Of a DNA stretch of 64,000 nt, positions 29,455-39,210 are shown in pieces; the stretch's first letter is position 1, and every line of letters starts with the position of its first letter. Below the pieces are notes generated by a model. The model was not told where the DNA came from, did no database searches, and was given only the letters and a program-made list of their open reading frames with translations. A program made the translations under genes and the position numbers. Origin of the DNA: Nostoc sp. MS1 (GTDB lineage: Bacteria > Cyanobacteriota > Cyanobacteriia > Cyanobacteriales > Nostocaceae); the NCBI RefSeq assembly GCF_019976755.1, contig NZ_AP023441.1, positions 6,259,501-6,323,500 on the forward strand, in the 5' to 3' direction.

Positions 29455-30453
29455 ATGAGTAATTTCTTTTGTTCAGACAATACACGACAAATAGGAGAAG
29501 ATATTATTGGTAGTGCAACAGATTACCAAACGTATGTTCTTATTGAATGTCCCCAACCTTGGTTAGCAAATGCTTTTAGTTCTCGATGGGTTCCTAGTAA
29601 TTTACAGGTTTTGGTAGAAGAAGTATCTAAAGCAAAATTACCAGTAAGATTTCTTTTAATCGCTAATGACTTTACCCATAAAGCAGACTACACAACTCTT
29701 TTGATTTATCAAAAACAAGAGGGTTTAAGTCATGGGTATATTAAGCATGAATTTAAACTATCTCAGATTGAACAAGTAGCTGATGTTGCTAAAAAATGGT
29801 TACAAGGCGAAAGACCAAATTCTGAGATAGATACAAATATAACTAGAGATATATTAGTTTGTACTCATGGCAGCTATGATAAATGCTGTGCTAGATACGG
29901 TAATTCTTTTTATTTCCATGCTAATGCTAATACTTCTCAGTTAGGTTTGGAAAACGTCAGAATTTGGCAATCGACTCACATTGGAGGACATCGGTTTGCA
30001 CCGACAGCTATAGATTTACCAGAGGGTAGATACTATGGGCTTTTGGATCAAGATGTTTTCCAGTCTATTTTGACACGTACTGGAGATATCCAAAACTTGA
30101 AAAAAGTTTACAGAGGTTGGGGAATTTTGCCTCCGACTATACAGGTTTTGGAAAGAGATTTAATGTTAAGCCACGGCTGGAACTGGTTTAATTATAAAGT
30201 TGCAGGCAAAATTATAGAGCAAAGCTTAGACAACAATACTATCTTGGGTCAACTCACTTTTGAACAAGGTTCTAGTCAGTATACCTATCAAGCAGAGTTG
30301 ATTAAAGACCATACCAGAAGTATTGAAGTAAAGAGTTCTTGCAATGCTAATCAAACTTCTAAAGTTGTCAAATATTCTGTTGCTAACCTTTGGTTGCTGA
30401 CTGATAATTTATTGAATTTTAACCTACATTCGGCAAGTGTATCAGGGAAGTGA
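29455..30453 (+). CDS. sucrase/ferredoxin-like family protein
   Basis: 332 residues. The thioredoxin-like ferredoxin region has DILVCTHGSYDKCCARYG with the cysteine pattern and then the His-containing STHIGGHRFAPTAIDLPEG, the signature of the Suc_Fer-like/Apd1 family. It probably binds a [2Fe-2S] cluster through Cys and His. No partner gene is adjacent. Confidence 0.88.
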   Translation: MSNFFCSDNTRQIGEDIIGSATDYQTYVLIECPQPWLANAFSSRWVPSNLQVLVEEVSKAKLPVRFLLIANDFTHKADYTTLLIYQKQEGLSHGYIKHEFKLSQIEQVADVAKKWLQGERPNSEIDTNITRDILVCTHGSYDKCCARYGNSFYFHANANTSQLGLENVRIWQSTHIGGHRFAPTAIDLPEGRYYGLLDQDVFQSILTRTGDIQNLKKVYRGWGILPPTIQVLERDLMLSHGWNWFNYKVAGKIIEQSLDNNTILGQLTFEQGSSQYTYQAELIKDHTRSIEVKSSCNANQTSKVVKYSVANLWLLTDNLLNFNLHSASVSGK

Positions 30454-30495
30454 ATAAAAATAAGAGTAGTAGTGCTGAGTTATGAGTAGGAATTT

Positions 30496-30546
30496 CTCTC
30501 TCATCTTCCTCATCTTCCTCATCTCCCTCATCTCCCCCACCTGCTA
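30496..30546. repeat. CTCATCTTC/CTCATCTCC repeats
   Basis: Pyrimidine-rich tandem units of 9-10 bp between the ferredoxin-like gene and aspS. Confidence 0.65.
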
Positions 30547-30668
30547 CCTCCTGCCTTCTGCTAAGATATTATGCCAACTGTCCTTCAATTAGATACGATT
30601 GATGCTAGATAATGGGAAAGCTTTGACATAAACTAGCCAATCTAGCCCGGAAGAACAGATAAATAACT

Positions 30669-32456
30669 ATGCGAACTCACTATTGCGGCGAACTCCGACA
30701 AGAGAATATTGGAGAAACTGTTACCTTATATGGCTGGGTAGACCGTCGCCGCGATCATGGGGGCGTGATATTCTTGGATTTACGCGATCGCTCTGGAATT
30801 GTCCAAATTGTCAGCGATCCGCAACGCACCCCAGATTCCTACGAACTGGCAAACTCTCTGCGTAATGAATACGTTGTGGAGATTACAGGTAGGGTAACAC
30901 AACGTCCTGATGAATCACTCAATACCCGCATCCCTACAGGCGAGGTGGAAATCTACGCTGATCAAATCGTGCTGCTAAATGGCGTGCGGAAACAGTTACC
31001 TTTCCAAGTTTCCACCGCCGATAGCGAGTCAGTGCGCGAAGATTTGCGGCTGAAGTATCGTTACTTGGACTTGCGGCGCGATCGCATGGCACGTAACATA
31101 CAACTACGTCATCAAGTTGTGAAAGCGATGCGGCGCTATCTAGAAGACGTAGAAGGTTTTATCGAAATTGAAACCCCAGTCCTCACCCGTTCCACCCCAG
31201 AAGGCGCACGGGATTATGTTCTTCCCAGCCGTGTTAACCCAGGTGAATGGTTTGCTTTACCTCAATCACCACAGCTATTTAAGCAGATTCTCATGGTAGC
31301 TGGGATGGATAGATATTATCAAATCGCCCGATGCTTCCGCGATGAGGACTTACGCGCCGACAGACAGCCAGAATTTACGCAATTGGACATGGAAATGAGT
31401 TTCATGTCCCAGGAAGAAATTATCCAACTCAATGAAAAGTTAGTTAGTTATATCTTCAAAACTGTCAAAGGTGTTGAGTTACCCCTTCCCTTTCCCCGGC
31501 TTACCTACGCCGAAGCAATGGAACGCTACGGTAGCGATAAACCCGATACCCGCTATGATTTACAACTAGTTGACATTTCTGATGTGCTGAAGGATTCTGG
31601 TTTTAAGGTATTCCGGGATGCTGTTGCCAATGGTGGTATTGTCAAAATTCTCCCCATTCCTAACGGTAACGAGCAAATTTCTAATGTGCGTATTAAGCCG
31701 GGTGGAGATTTATTTAAGGAAGCCTCTGAAGCTGGTGCAAAAGGTTTAGCTTATATCCGTGTACGTGAAGATGGGGAAATTGACACCATCGGCGCAATTA
31801 AAGATAACCTCAGCGAAGAACAGAAACAGGAAATCTTACGGCGCACAGGTGCAAAAGCTGGACATTTGCTGTTGTTTGGTGCTGGTGATGCGGCGACAGT
31901 AAATAAAACTTTGGATAGATTGCGACAGGCGATCGCCAAAGAATTTGGTTTAATTGATCCAGAGAAAATTAACTTACTGTGGGTTGTAGATTTCCCCATG
32001 TTTGAGTGGAATGCAGACGAAAAGCGTCTAGAAGCACTCCATCACCCATTCACCGCACCCCACCCCGATGATTTACACGACTTAAAAACAGCTCGCGCTC
32101 AAGCTTATGATTTAGTATTTAATGGCTTTGAAGTCGGTGGCGGTAGTCGGCGGATATATCAACGCGATGTTCAAGAACAAGTGTTTGAAAACATCGGTTT
32201 GTCTCCAGAAGAAGCACAAAATAAATTTGGTTTCCTCCTAGAAGCTTTTGAGTATGGTACACCGCCTCATGGTGGTATTGCATACGGTTTAGATCGGTTG
32301 GTGATGCTACTAGCTGGCGAAGAATCAATTCGTGATGTCATCGCTTTTCCGAAGACACAACAAGCACGCTGTTTGTTGACAGATGCACCTTCTAGTGTAG
32401 ATGTCAAGCAAATGAAGGAATTACACGTTGCATCGACTTACAAACCAAAGTCTTAG
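30669..32456 (+). CDS. aspS: aspartyl-tRNA synthetase
   Basis: 595 residues, bacterial-type class II AspRS. The N-terminal OB fold binds the anticodon (TLYGWVDRRRDHGGVIFLDLRD). Catalytic motif 2 is ARCFRDEDLRADRQPEFTQL and motif 3 is GIAYGLDRLVMLL, with the bacterial GAD insertion between (KDNLSEEQ region). GGGSRRIYQRD is also characteristic. Full length. Confidence 0.98.
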   Translation: MRTHYCGELRQENIGETVTLYGWVDRRRDHGGVIFLDLRDRSGIVQIVSDPQRTPDSYELANSLRNEYVVEITGRVTQRPDESLNTRIPTGEVEIYADQIVLLNGVRKQLPFQVSTADSESVREDLRLKYRYLDLRRDRMARNIQLRHQVVKAMRRYLEDVEGFIEIETPVLTRSTPEGARDYVLPSRVNPGEWFALPQSPQLFKQILMVAGMDRYYQIARCFRDEDLRADRQPEFTQLDMEMSFMSQEEIIQLNEKLVSYIFKTVKGVELPLPFPRLTYAEAMERYGSDKPDTRYDLQLVDISDVLKDSGFKVFRDAVANGGIVKILPIPNGNEQISNVRIKPGGDLFKEASEAGAKGLAYIRVREDGEIDTIGAIKDNLSEEQKQEILRRTGAKAGHLLLFGAGDAATVNKTLDRLRQAIAKEFGLIDPEKINLLWVVDFPMFEWNADEKRLEALHHPFTAPHPDDLHDLKTARAQAYDLVFNGFEVGGGSRRIYQRDVQEQVFENIGLSPEEAQNKFGFLLEAFEYGTPPHGGIAYGLDRLVMLLAGEESIRDVIAFPKTQQARCLLTDAPSSVDVKQMKELHVASTYKPKS

Positions 32457-32888
32457 GATTTCCCATAATTCTCGTTACCACTACTTTACAGGAGTTACGC
32501 TATATTAGTACATAAGTACTGATAAATTAGCGATCGCCTATAGTAAGTTGAGCTTATTGCTTGACCAACACTATAGGCAAGTGTAATCACATCATTACCA
32601 GCGTGTACTCCTCCATACTGATAAAATGCTTCTGCTGCGAAACTATCAACGTCAAACAGCAGAAATTTTTTATTTATGGGTATTTTCACGCACCAAATTT
32701 CTACAGATAGGTAGAATAGGTCTAATTAAATCTGCGGATATCCTTAACAGCAGACCATAAGTCTTGATTTTCAACAATTTTATCTAATAGCCTGTGCTTG
32801 TTTATAAAAACCGATTTGTCGATAAACTTATCGTAGTTTACAAACCCTATTAAATTTTCTGTTCAGCACGACCAGAGTTAGGAGAATT
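32457..32888. other. 432-bp intergenic region
   Basis: No supported gene. A 64-codon frame on the minus strand lacks a ribosome binding site and family resemblance. Nothing structured was noticed. Confidence 0.5.
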
Positions 32889-33863
32889 ATGGTAATTAAA
32901 CAAAGACGTAAACTTGGACATTCAGGACTAGAAGTATCACCAATATGTTTTGGTGGTAACGTGTTTGGTTGGACAATTGATGAAAAGACTTCATTTGAAA
33001 TTTTGGATCACTTTGTAGAAGCTGGCGGTAATTTCATTGACACAGCCGATGTCTATTCTAAGTGGGTTCCCGGAAATCAAGGTGGAGAATCTGAGATAAT
33101 TTTAGGAAAATGGCTCAAACTACGCCAAAATCGTCACCAAGTAGTCATTGCAACTAAGGTTGGTAGCGATATGGGGGTTAAAGGCAAAGGACTTTCTCGC
33201 CAGCACATTTTCCAAGCTGTTGAAGACTCTTTGCAACGGTTACAGACAGATTATATCGACCTATATCAATCCCACATCGACGATGAAACTACCCCATTAG
33301 AAGAAACTCTAGAAACTTATAGCGAATTGATTCGCCAAGGAAAAGTACGTGCTATTGGTGCTTCCAACTACAACGGATCTCGTTTGCTACAGGCGTTAGA
33401 AATCAGCCGCCAATATGGTTATCCTCGTTATGAAAGCCTCCAACCCCGTTATAATTTGTACGACAGAGATGATTATGAGCAGAACTTACAACAAATCTGC
33501 CAAGAACAAGGAATAGGCGTAATTAATTATTCTGCTCTGGCGAGTGGCTTTCTCTCTGGTAAATATCGCTCTGAAAAAGATTTATCTATTAGTCTGCGTG
33601 GTAATTCCGTCAAAAGATATTTAGAGCCTCGTGGTTTGCGGATTCTTGAAGCACTTGATCAAGTTGCCAAGACTTATAATTCTACACCGACGCAAATTTC
33701 TCTCGCGTGGCTCATCGCTAATCCCACTATTACTGCTCCTATCGTTAGTGCAACTACCATTGAGCAACTCAACGATGTCATCAAAGCTGTCAATCTTCAG
33801 CTAGATCAAGATGCTATTAACATTCTCAATCAAGCAAGTTCCGCCAACGCTTTAGTTTCATAA
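32889..33863 (+). CDS. aldo/keto reductase
   Basis: 324 residues. The catalytic tetrad is visible: Asp and Tyr in FIDTADVYSKW, Lys in VVIATKVGSD, His in DLYQSHIDD. The C-terminal NADPH-binding region has the SATTIEQL motif. The GYPRYESLQPRYNLYDR stretch places it in the YajO/PhdYgM-like group. The substrate is unknown. AGGAG precedes the start closely. Confidence 0.93.
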   Translation: MVIKQRRKLGHSGLEVSPICFGGNVFGWTIDEKTSFEILDHFVEAGGNFIDTADVYSKWVPGNQGGESEIILGKWLKLRQNRHQVVIATKVGSDMGVKGKGLSRQHIFQAVEDSLQRLQTDYIDLYQSHIDDETTPLEETLETYSELIRQGKVRAIGASNYNGSRLLQALEISRQYGYPRYESLQPRYNLYDRDDYEQNLQQICQEQGIGVINYSALASGFLSGKYRSEKDLSISLRGNSVKRYLEPRGLRILEALDQVAKTYNSTPTQISLAWLIANPTITAPIVSATTIEQLNDVIKAVNLQLDQDAINILNQASSANALVS

Positions 33864-33872
33864 ACACATAAT

Positions 33873-33902
33873 AAGAGCCGAAGCAGCAAAAAATCGGCTC
33901 TT
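33873..33902 (+). terminator. terminator-like hairpin after aldo/keto reductase
   Basis: A perfect 9-bp stem (AAGAGCCGA / TCGGCTCTT) with a 12-nt loop begins 10 bp after the stop codon. The stem's own TT and GTT follow, a weak T-tract. Confidence 0.6.
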
Positions 33903-34061
33903 GTTAAACCTGTACTAATCATTGATGCTAGAGTTGTTAGTCTTGGCGCTACCTGAGTAACTGAAATATAACCATAGCCCCTAGATTCATCTATGGAGTT
34001 AATCTAAAATCCAAAATCTAAAATTCAAAATTGTCTGACTCTTAAAAGAAGGATAGAGCGT

Positions 34062-34754
34062 TTATTTCTTTTTAGAGTGAGAATTACGTTGTGCTTGGCT
34101 ATCGCTTTTCAATTGTTGCCGTCCATTTGTAATAATTCTTAACATATCTTTGAGGTCTTGTTCAATTCCCTCCAGAACATGATCAGCGTATTGATCAGCA
34201 CCACCTTCAATTTCTTGAGCTTGGGCGATCGCAGTTTGGCGCATTTCTTCTAACTCTTGCTGACAAGCACGGCGTTTGCGGTCAATTTCCGTGAGGGTTT
34301 CCTGCATCATTTCCTCACACTCTTGCTGTACCTGTCGGCGTAATTGGTCAGCCTCTTGCTTTGCCTGTCTGACAATATCACTTTCTGCGAGAATTTGCGC
34401 TCTTTTAGCTTGCGCCGCATCAACTAGCTGCTGACCATATTCTTCAGCTTCCAGCAAAATTTCCTGCTTCTGTTGTAAGACAACAGCTGCTTCCTGAAAA
34501 ACATTTGGTAAAGCAACTCTAATAAAATCTAGCTGTTCTAATAACTTTTCTTCATCTACAAGAGTCCGTCCCGTTAAAGGCACACGGAAGCTCGATAAAA
34601 TGATTTCTTCTAAGCGGTCAAGTTCCTGCTGAATATCTACACTTCCTGGTCTTGGAGGCTCTCCTGGGGGGCCTCCGTTATCATACTCTGGAGAGGGAGC
34701 GTAGCCGTTTCCATTGTAATTAGATTCGTTGTTTGATAGTGGTGACTGTAACAT
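34062..34754 (-). CDS. DivIVA-like/coiled-coil protein overlapping coaD
   Basis: 230 residues. A Pro/Gly-rich N terminus (about 1-40) precedes a long helical coiled-coil region rich in Glu, Gln and Arg (about 60-200), resembling DivIVA or ATP-synthase b-type helices. The function is unknown. Its first 118 bp lie inside the 3' end of coaD in another frame, so the two are probably co-translated. Confidence 0.8.
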   Translation of the reverse strand: MLQSPLSNNESNYNGNGYAPSPEYDNGGPPGEPPRPGSVDIQQELDRLEEIILSSFRVPLTGRTLVDEEKLLEQLDFIRVALPNVFQEAAVVLQQKQEILLEAEEYGQQLVDAAQAKRAQILAESDIVRQAKQEADQLRRQVQQECEEMMQETLTEIDRKRRACQQELEEMRQTAIAQAQEIEGGADQYADHVLEGIEQDLKDMLRIITNGRQQLKSDSQAQRNSHSKKK

Positions 34755-35215
34755 TTGTGTATATCTAAAGCTACGTGTGGAGGGACAAGATGATCGACTG
34801 AACCACCAAATCTTGCGATCTCTTTTACCACACTACTACTTAAAAAACTATACTCATTTGATGTTGCTAAAAAAACTGTCTCAATTTGAGTAGAAAGTGT
34901 TTTATTGGTATGAGCCATTTGTAACTCAACCTCAAAATCAGAAATCGCCCGTAAACCCCGTAATAAGACCTGTGCTTGTCGCTGTTGAGCATAATTGACA
35001 GTTAGCCCATCAAAACCATCTGCTTCCACATTAGGTAAATGCTGAGTCGCAATGCGGATCTGTTCTAAGCGTTCCTGTACGCTAAATAATGGTACTTTAT
35101 TAGGATTTCGTAATACAGCAACAATCACTTTTTCAAACAAACGACTACCACGCTGAATAATATCGAGGTGTCCTAGTGTTATTGGGTCAAAGCTACCAGG
35201 ATAAATGGCAATCAC
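34637..35215 (-). CDS. coaD: phosphopantetheine adenylyltransferase
   Basis: 192 residues. Transfers AMP to 4'-phosphopantetheine in CoA synthesis. The nucleotidylyltransferase motif is YPGSFDPITLGHLDII, followed by LLRGLRAISDFEVE and the SSSVVKEIARFGG signature. The usual length is about 160; here a ~30-residue tail (after VALDIHKCYSHH) reads through the start region of the next gene, a 118-bp overlap. Confidence 0.96.
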   Translation of the reverse strand: MIAIYPGSFDPITLGHLDIIQRGSRLFEKVIVAVLRNPNKVPLFSVQERLEQIRIATQHLPNVEADGFDGLTVNYAQQRQAQVLLRGLRAISDFEVELQMAHTNKTLSTQIETVFLATSNEYSFLSSSVVKEIARFGGSVDHLVPPHVALDIHKCYSHHYQTTNLITMETATLPLQSMITEAPQESLQDQEV

Positions 35216-35309
35216 AATTTTAATGTATCAAAGTTATTGAGGTGATTATATCTGGGAATGGGGAGTAGGGGGAGATGAGGGAGACAAGGAAGCAGGGGAG
35301 AATTACTTT

Positions 35310-35354
35310 TGACTATGGACTGTAGACCAATGACTAATGACTAATGACCACTAA
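35310..35354. repeat. heptamer tandem repeat upstream of lgt
   Basis: GACTATG, GACCAAT and GACTAAT units 20-60 bp before the lgt start. Confidence 0.75.
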
Positions 35355-35372
35355 CAATTTAGGTAATTTTAT

Positions 35373-36239
35373 ATGACACTGGATATTTTTAGTTTACCTA
35401 TGGCATTTTTGTTTACTTCTCCAGGCCCAGTTGTGGTGGAAATAGGCCCTATTACTATTCGTTGGTATGGCTTATTGATTGCTTCGGCTGTGCTAATGGG
35501 TGTTAGCCTTTCCCAATACTTAGCAAAGCGCCGCAACGTTAATCCAGATTTACTTAGTGATTTGTCGATTTGGCTGGTAATTGGGGCGATACCAGCAGCA
35601 CGAATTTATTATGTCTTGTTTCAGTGGTCAGAGTATGCCCAGCATCCAGACAGGATTATTGCCATTTGGCAAGGGGGAATTGCGATTCACGGCGCTATTA
35701 TTGGCGGAACTTTAGCAGCATTAATTTTTGCAAAACTCAAGCGAGTCTCTTTTTGGCAATTAGCGGATTTAGTAGCTCCTTCACTGATTTTAGGGCAAGC
35801 GATCGGGCGTTGGGGCAATTTCTTTAACTCAGAAGCTTTTGGTCGTCCTACAAATTTACCTTGGAAGCTATACATTCCCATAGAACGCCGTCCGCCAGAC
35901 TTTGCAAATTTTGAATACTTTCATCCCACATTCCTTTATGAATCTATCTGGGATTTAATGGTATTCGCTTTATTAATAACTTTATTTTTTCGTAGTTTAG
36001 CCGGGAAACCACGCCTGCGAGTAGGTACGTTAATTATGGTTTACCTAGCCAGCTACAGTTTAGGACGTTTATGGATTGAAGGTCTTCGCACCGATAGCTT
36101 AATGCTAGGCCCATTGCGAATAGCACAAATTGTCAGCCTCACAGGCATTACTTTAGGACTAACCGGATTAGCTTGGCTTTACATTCGCAAACGCTCTTTA
36201 CCTGATGTTGTTTCTCCCGCAAAGGATAGCGGGGAGTAG
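35373..36239 (+). CDS. lgt: prolipoprotein diacylglyceryl transferase
   Basis: 288 residues, seven membrane helices. Transfers a diacylglyceryl group from phosphatidylglycerol to the lipobox cysteine. Diagnostic motifs are IWQGGIAIHGAIIGG and the Lgt signature GRWGNFFNSEAFGRPT. The C terminus has YLASYSLGRLWIEGLRTDS. A second start 9 codons in (MAFLFTSPGP) is possible. Confidence 0.97.
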   Translation: MTLDIFSLPMAFLFTSPGPVVVEIGPITIRWYGLLIASAVLMGVSLSQYLAKRRNVNPDLLSDLSIWLVIGAIPAARIYYVLFQWSEYAQHPDRIIAIWQGGIAIHGAIIGGTLAALIFAKLKRVSFWQLADLVAPSLILGQAIGRWGNFFNSEAFGRPTNLPWKLYIPIERRPPDFANFEYFHPTFLYESIWDLMVFALLITLFFRSLAGKPRLRVGTLIMVYLASYSLGRLWIEGLRTDSLMLGPLRIAQIVSLTGITLGLTGLAWLYIRKRSLPDVVSPAKDSGE

Positions 36240-36291
36240 GGAGTAGGGAGTAGGGGGAGATGAGGGAGAGGGGGATGAGGAAAAGAACCTT

Positions 36292-36331
<40 letters not shown>

Positions 36332-36344
36332 AAAAATAAAAAAT

Positions 36345-36366
36345 GCCCCAGAGTAATCTCTAGGGC
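36345..36366 (-). terminator. minus-strand terminator, possible small RNA end
   Basis: The stem GCCCcAGAG / CTCTaGGGC (one mismatch) with loop TAAT is followed, reading the minus strand, by ATTTTTTATTTTTGG. There is no minus-strand gene upstream of it, so it may end a small RNA from the 36,366-36,480 region. Confidence 0.5.
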
Positions 36367-36438
36367 TTAACCAGGGTGCATCTACCATTACTCTCTACTA
36401 TGGCTGGGGGGTGAATCCGGAAAGATACGGAAGAAAAT

Positions 36439-36456
36439 CTCAAAAAATTTTTTGAG
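36439..36456. other. 18-bp perfect palindrome
   Basis: CTCAAAAAATTTTTTGAG, about 50 bp upstream of cobM. It could form a hairpin or serve as an operator. Confidence 0.35.
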
Positions 36457-36503
36457 CTTTGTATATTTACGGGTAATTACTGAAATAATATATAAGTTTT
36501 TGT

Positions 36504-37286
36504 ATGCAAAATTCTCTAAATTCTTTACAATCGGCAGTGTATATCGTGGGAGCGGGGCCTGGCGACCCCGATTTACTCACGGTTAAAGCCCAAAAACTCC
36601 TATCATCGGCAGATGTGATTTTATTCGCAGATTCGCTAATACCGGAACAACTTTTGCAGTTTTGTCGAAAAGATGCGGAAATTGTTCAGACTGCGAACAA
36701 AACTCTAGAGGAAATTATGCCTTTGATGATTGCAAGGGTGCGATCGCAAAAATCTGTAGTCCGCCTCCATTCTGGTGATCCCAGTCTCTACAGCGCCATT
36801 CATGAGCAAATGCAACGTTTGGCAGAAGCCAATATTCCTTTTGAAATCATCCCAGGTATTAGCGCTTTCCAAGCCGCAGCCGCTAAACTTAAAGTCGAAT
36901 TGACTGTCCCTGGTTTAGTACAAACTATCATCCTGACACGCATTAGCGGACGAACAGAAGTACCAGCAAACGAAGAATTATCCTCTCTTGCAGCACATCA
37001 GGCTAGTTTATGCCTATATCTAAGTGCGCGTCATGTGGAAAATGCTCAAGCAAAATTACTAGAACACTATCCCGCAGATACACCAGTCGCTATTTGCTTT
37101 CGCATAGGCTGGCCTGATGAAAAAATTCGTGTGGTTCCTCTGCAAGAGATGGCAGACTGTACTCAACAAGAAAACCTGATACGCACTACATTATACGTGA
37201 TTAGCCCGGCATTATCGTCAACCACTGGGCGATCGCGCTTATATCATCCTGAACATAATCATTTATTTCGCGGTGCTAGGAATTAG
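36504..37286 (+). CDS. cobM: precorrin-4 C11-methyltransferase
   Basis: 260 residues of the tetrapyrrole methylase family. The N terminus VYIVGAGPGDPDLLTVKAQK is the SAM-binding loop, FADSLIPEQLL is CobM-type, and VRLHSGDPSLYSAIHEQM is the second conserved motif. Methylates C-11 of the corrin ring in cobalamin synthesis. No other cob gene lies in the window. Confidence 0.94.
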   Translation: MQNSLNSLQSAVYIVGAGPGDPDLLTVKAQKLLSSADVILFADSLIPEQLLQFCRKDAEIVQTANKTLEEIMPLMIARVRSQKSVVRLHSGDPSLYSAIHEQMQRLAEANIPFEIIPGISAFQAAAAKLKVELTVPGLVQTIILTRISGRTEVPANEELSSLAAHQASLCLYLSARHVENAQAKLLEHYPADTPVAICFRIGWPDEKIRVVPLQEMADCTQQENLIRTTLYVISPALSSTTGRSRLYHPEHNHLFRGARN

Positions 37287-37329
37287 ATAATATTAACAGG
37301 GTGACAATTGTAAATTTTGAATTGATACT

Positions 37330-37683
37330 ATGCCTTTAATTAAAGTACAAACTTCTGTCTCTGCACCAGAAAAAACTCAAGTTGAGTCAATGTTAAAAAG
37401 TCTATCAGCTAAGTTAGCCAAACATCTAGGAAAACCAGAATCTTATGTAATGACGGCTTTAGAAGCAGAAGTTCCTATGACATTTGCTGGCAGTACAGAA
37501 CCCGTTTGCTATATCGAAATTAAAAGCATTGGGACGATGAAACCAGACCAAACTGAAGCAATGAGTCAAGATTTTTGTCAACAAATTAATCAAACTCTAG
37601 GTGTACCAGAAAATAGAATTTACATAGAGTTTGCTGATGCTAAAGGTGCAATGTGGGGTTGGAATGGAACAACGTTTGGGTAA
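37330..37683 (+). CDS. MIF-like tautomerase family protein
   Basis: 117 residues starting MPLIKVQTSV, with catalytic Pro at position 2 that becomes the N-terminal base once Met is removed. The C-terminal NRIYIEFADAKGAMWGWNGTTFG is the MIF family end. Probably has phenylpyruvate tautomerase activity. Confidence 0.9.
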   Translation: MPLIKVQTSVSAPEKTQVESMLKSLSAKLAKHLGKPESYVMTALEAEVPMTFAGSTEPVCYIEIKSIGTMKPDQTEAMSQDFCQQINQTLGVPENRIYIEFADAKGAMWGWNGTTFG

Positions 37684-37735
37684 TAGTCAGTTGACAGTTG
37701 TTATTCTCCTCTATCTCCCTTGTCTCCCCAATTCT

Positions 37736-37764
37736 GAATTACGAATTACGAATTACGAATTACC
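37736..37764. repeat. heptamer repeat (GAATTAC)
   Basis: Four tandem GAATTAC units before rlmN. Confidence 0.8.
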
Positions 37765-37795
37765 ATAGAGATCCAGCACCAATTTGTGATTTTTT

Positions 37796-38866
37796 ATGTC
37801 TGCTACACCTCTTGCGTCTCCTGTTAACTTACCTATCTCCGAAAAAACAACGCTACCTCCCTTACTAGGTGCTTCAGTGGCGGAGTTAACCGCATGGGTG
37901 CAGCAGCAAGGACAACCTGCTTATCGGGGTAAGCAGCTGCATGATTGGATTTATCAAAAGGGAGTGCGATCGCTCTCTGATATTTCTGTATTCTCTAAAC
38001 AATGGCGGGCGACTGTCGCAGATGTACCTATCGGTCGTTCAACAATTCATTACCGGTCTGTTGCACCAGATGGCACTGTAAAATATCTCCTGCAACTTAG
38101 TGATGGTCAAATTGTGGAAACCGTCGGTATTCCCACAGATAAACGCTTGACTGTCTGCGTTTCTACCCAGGTGGGTTGTCCTATGGCTTGCGATTTCTGC
38201 GCTACAGGTAAGGGTGACTACAAACGCAACCTAGAAAGACATGAAATTGTTGATCAGGTGTTAACGGTTCAAGAAGATTTTCAACAACGGGTGAGTCATG
38301 TCGTGTTTATGGGCATGGGTGAACCGTTGTTAAATACTGATAATGTCTTAGCTGCGGTTAAATGCTTGAATCAAGATGTGGGTATCGGACAGCGATCGCT
38401 TACCATATCCACTGTAGGGATACGCGATCGCATTCGTCAATTAGCCGAACACCATCTACAAGTTACCTTGGCTGTCAGTATCCACGCCCCCAACCAAGCG
38501 CTACGCGAAAAAATTATACCTAGCGCTCGTCCCTATCCCATCGAAGATTTACTAGCCGAATGTCGAGAATATGTAGCCATCACTGGGCGGCGAATTTCTT
38601 TTGAATACATTTTGCTGGCTGGTGTCAATGATTTGCCAGAACACGCCCTAGAACTGTCGAAGCGTCTGCGGGGCTTTCAATGTCACGTTAATTTGATTCC
38701 TTACAATCCTATCGTAGAAGTTGATTATAAACGCCCCAGCCGCGATCGCATTGAAGCATTTGTGACGGTACTGAAGCAACAACATATTGCCGTTAGTGTT
38801 CGTTATTCCCGTGGCTTAGAAGCTGATGCTGCTTGCGGACAGTTACGCACGAACACATCGAAATAA
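37796..38866 (+). CDS. rlmN: dual-specificity RNA methyltransferase RlmN
   Basis: 356 residues. A radical SAM enzyme methylating C2 of A2503 in 23S rRNA (and A37 of some tRNAs). The cluster motif CX3CX2C is CPMACDFC. VVFMGMGEPLLN and the C-terminal catalytic Cys in DAACGQL complete the family set. Last chromosomal gene before the transposon end. Confidence 0.96.
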   Translation: MSATPLASPVNLPISEKTTLPPLLGASVAELTAWVQQQGQPAYRGKQLHDWIYQKGVRSLSDISVFSKQWRATVADVPIGRSTIHYRSVAPDGTVKYLLQLSDGQIVETVGIPTDKRLTVCVSTQVGCPMACDFCATGKGDYKRNLERHEIVDQVLTVQEDFQQRVSHVVFMGMGEPLLNTDNVLAAVKCLNQDVGIGQRSLTISTVGIRDRIRQLAEHHLQVTLAVSIHAPNQALREKIIPSARPYPIEDLLAECREYVAITGRRISFEYILLAGVNDLPEHALELSKRLRGFQCHVNLIPYNPIVEVDYKRPSRDRIEAFVTVLKQQHIAVSVRYSRGLEADAACGQLRTNTSK

Positions 38867-38981
38867 GAGGTTATTTAACTGTAGTGGACTGTCTAACCTC
38901 TGTGTCTCCGTGCCTCTGTGGTTAAACAGTCTAGCAGTCTGGCTTTTTTAGTATAGGCTGAAGTCTTGATTAGTTTTGATC

Positions 38982-39210
38982 TGTCGAATAACTAATTATT
39001 TGTCGTTTTAACAAAATAATGTCGTTAAATATGAAAATATCAAAAACGTTGCTACATAAGTGTTTGCAGCGTTTTTTAGTATGTAGAGGGTCAATAGTTT
39101 ATTTAACACTTTATTTGTCGTCATTTTAAATAATAACAAAATAAAAGTCGTCTTTTACGATTTTACGTTTTCCAAAATTTTCTAGTTTCATAACAAATTA
39201 GCTGTCGCTT
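38982..39210 (+). repeat. transposon end, tnsB side
   Basis: TGTCG-type TnsB-binding motifs occur at 38,982, 39,001, 39,020 and 39,116, with weaker copies at about 39,147 and 39,203. The terminal TGT plus the shared 13-mer at 38,994-39,006 define the end. Confidence 0.8.

Noticed and set aside
32495..32689. 64-codon minus-strand frame between aspS and the aldo/keto reductase gene
   Set aside because: No ribosome binding site, no recognised family, and the composition is like the surrounding spacer.
36380..36503. Cobalamin riboswitch upstream of cobM
   Set aside because: No B12-box-like GCCACTG element or matching layout could be found in the leader.
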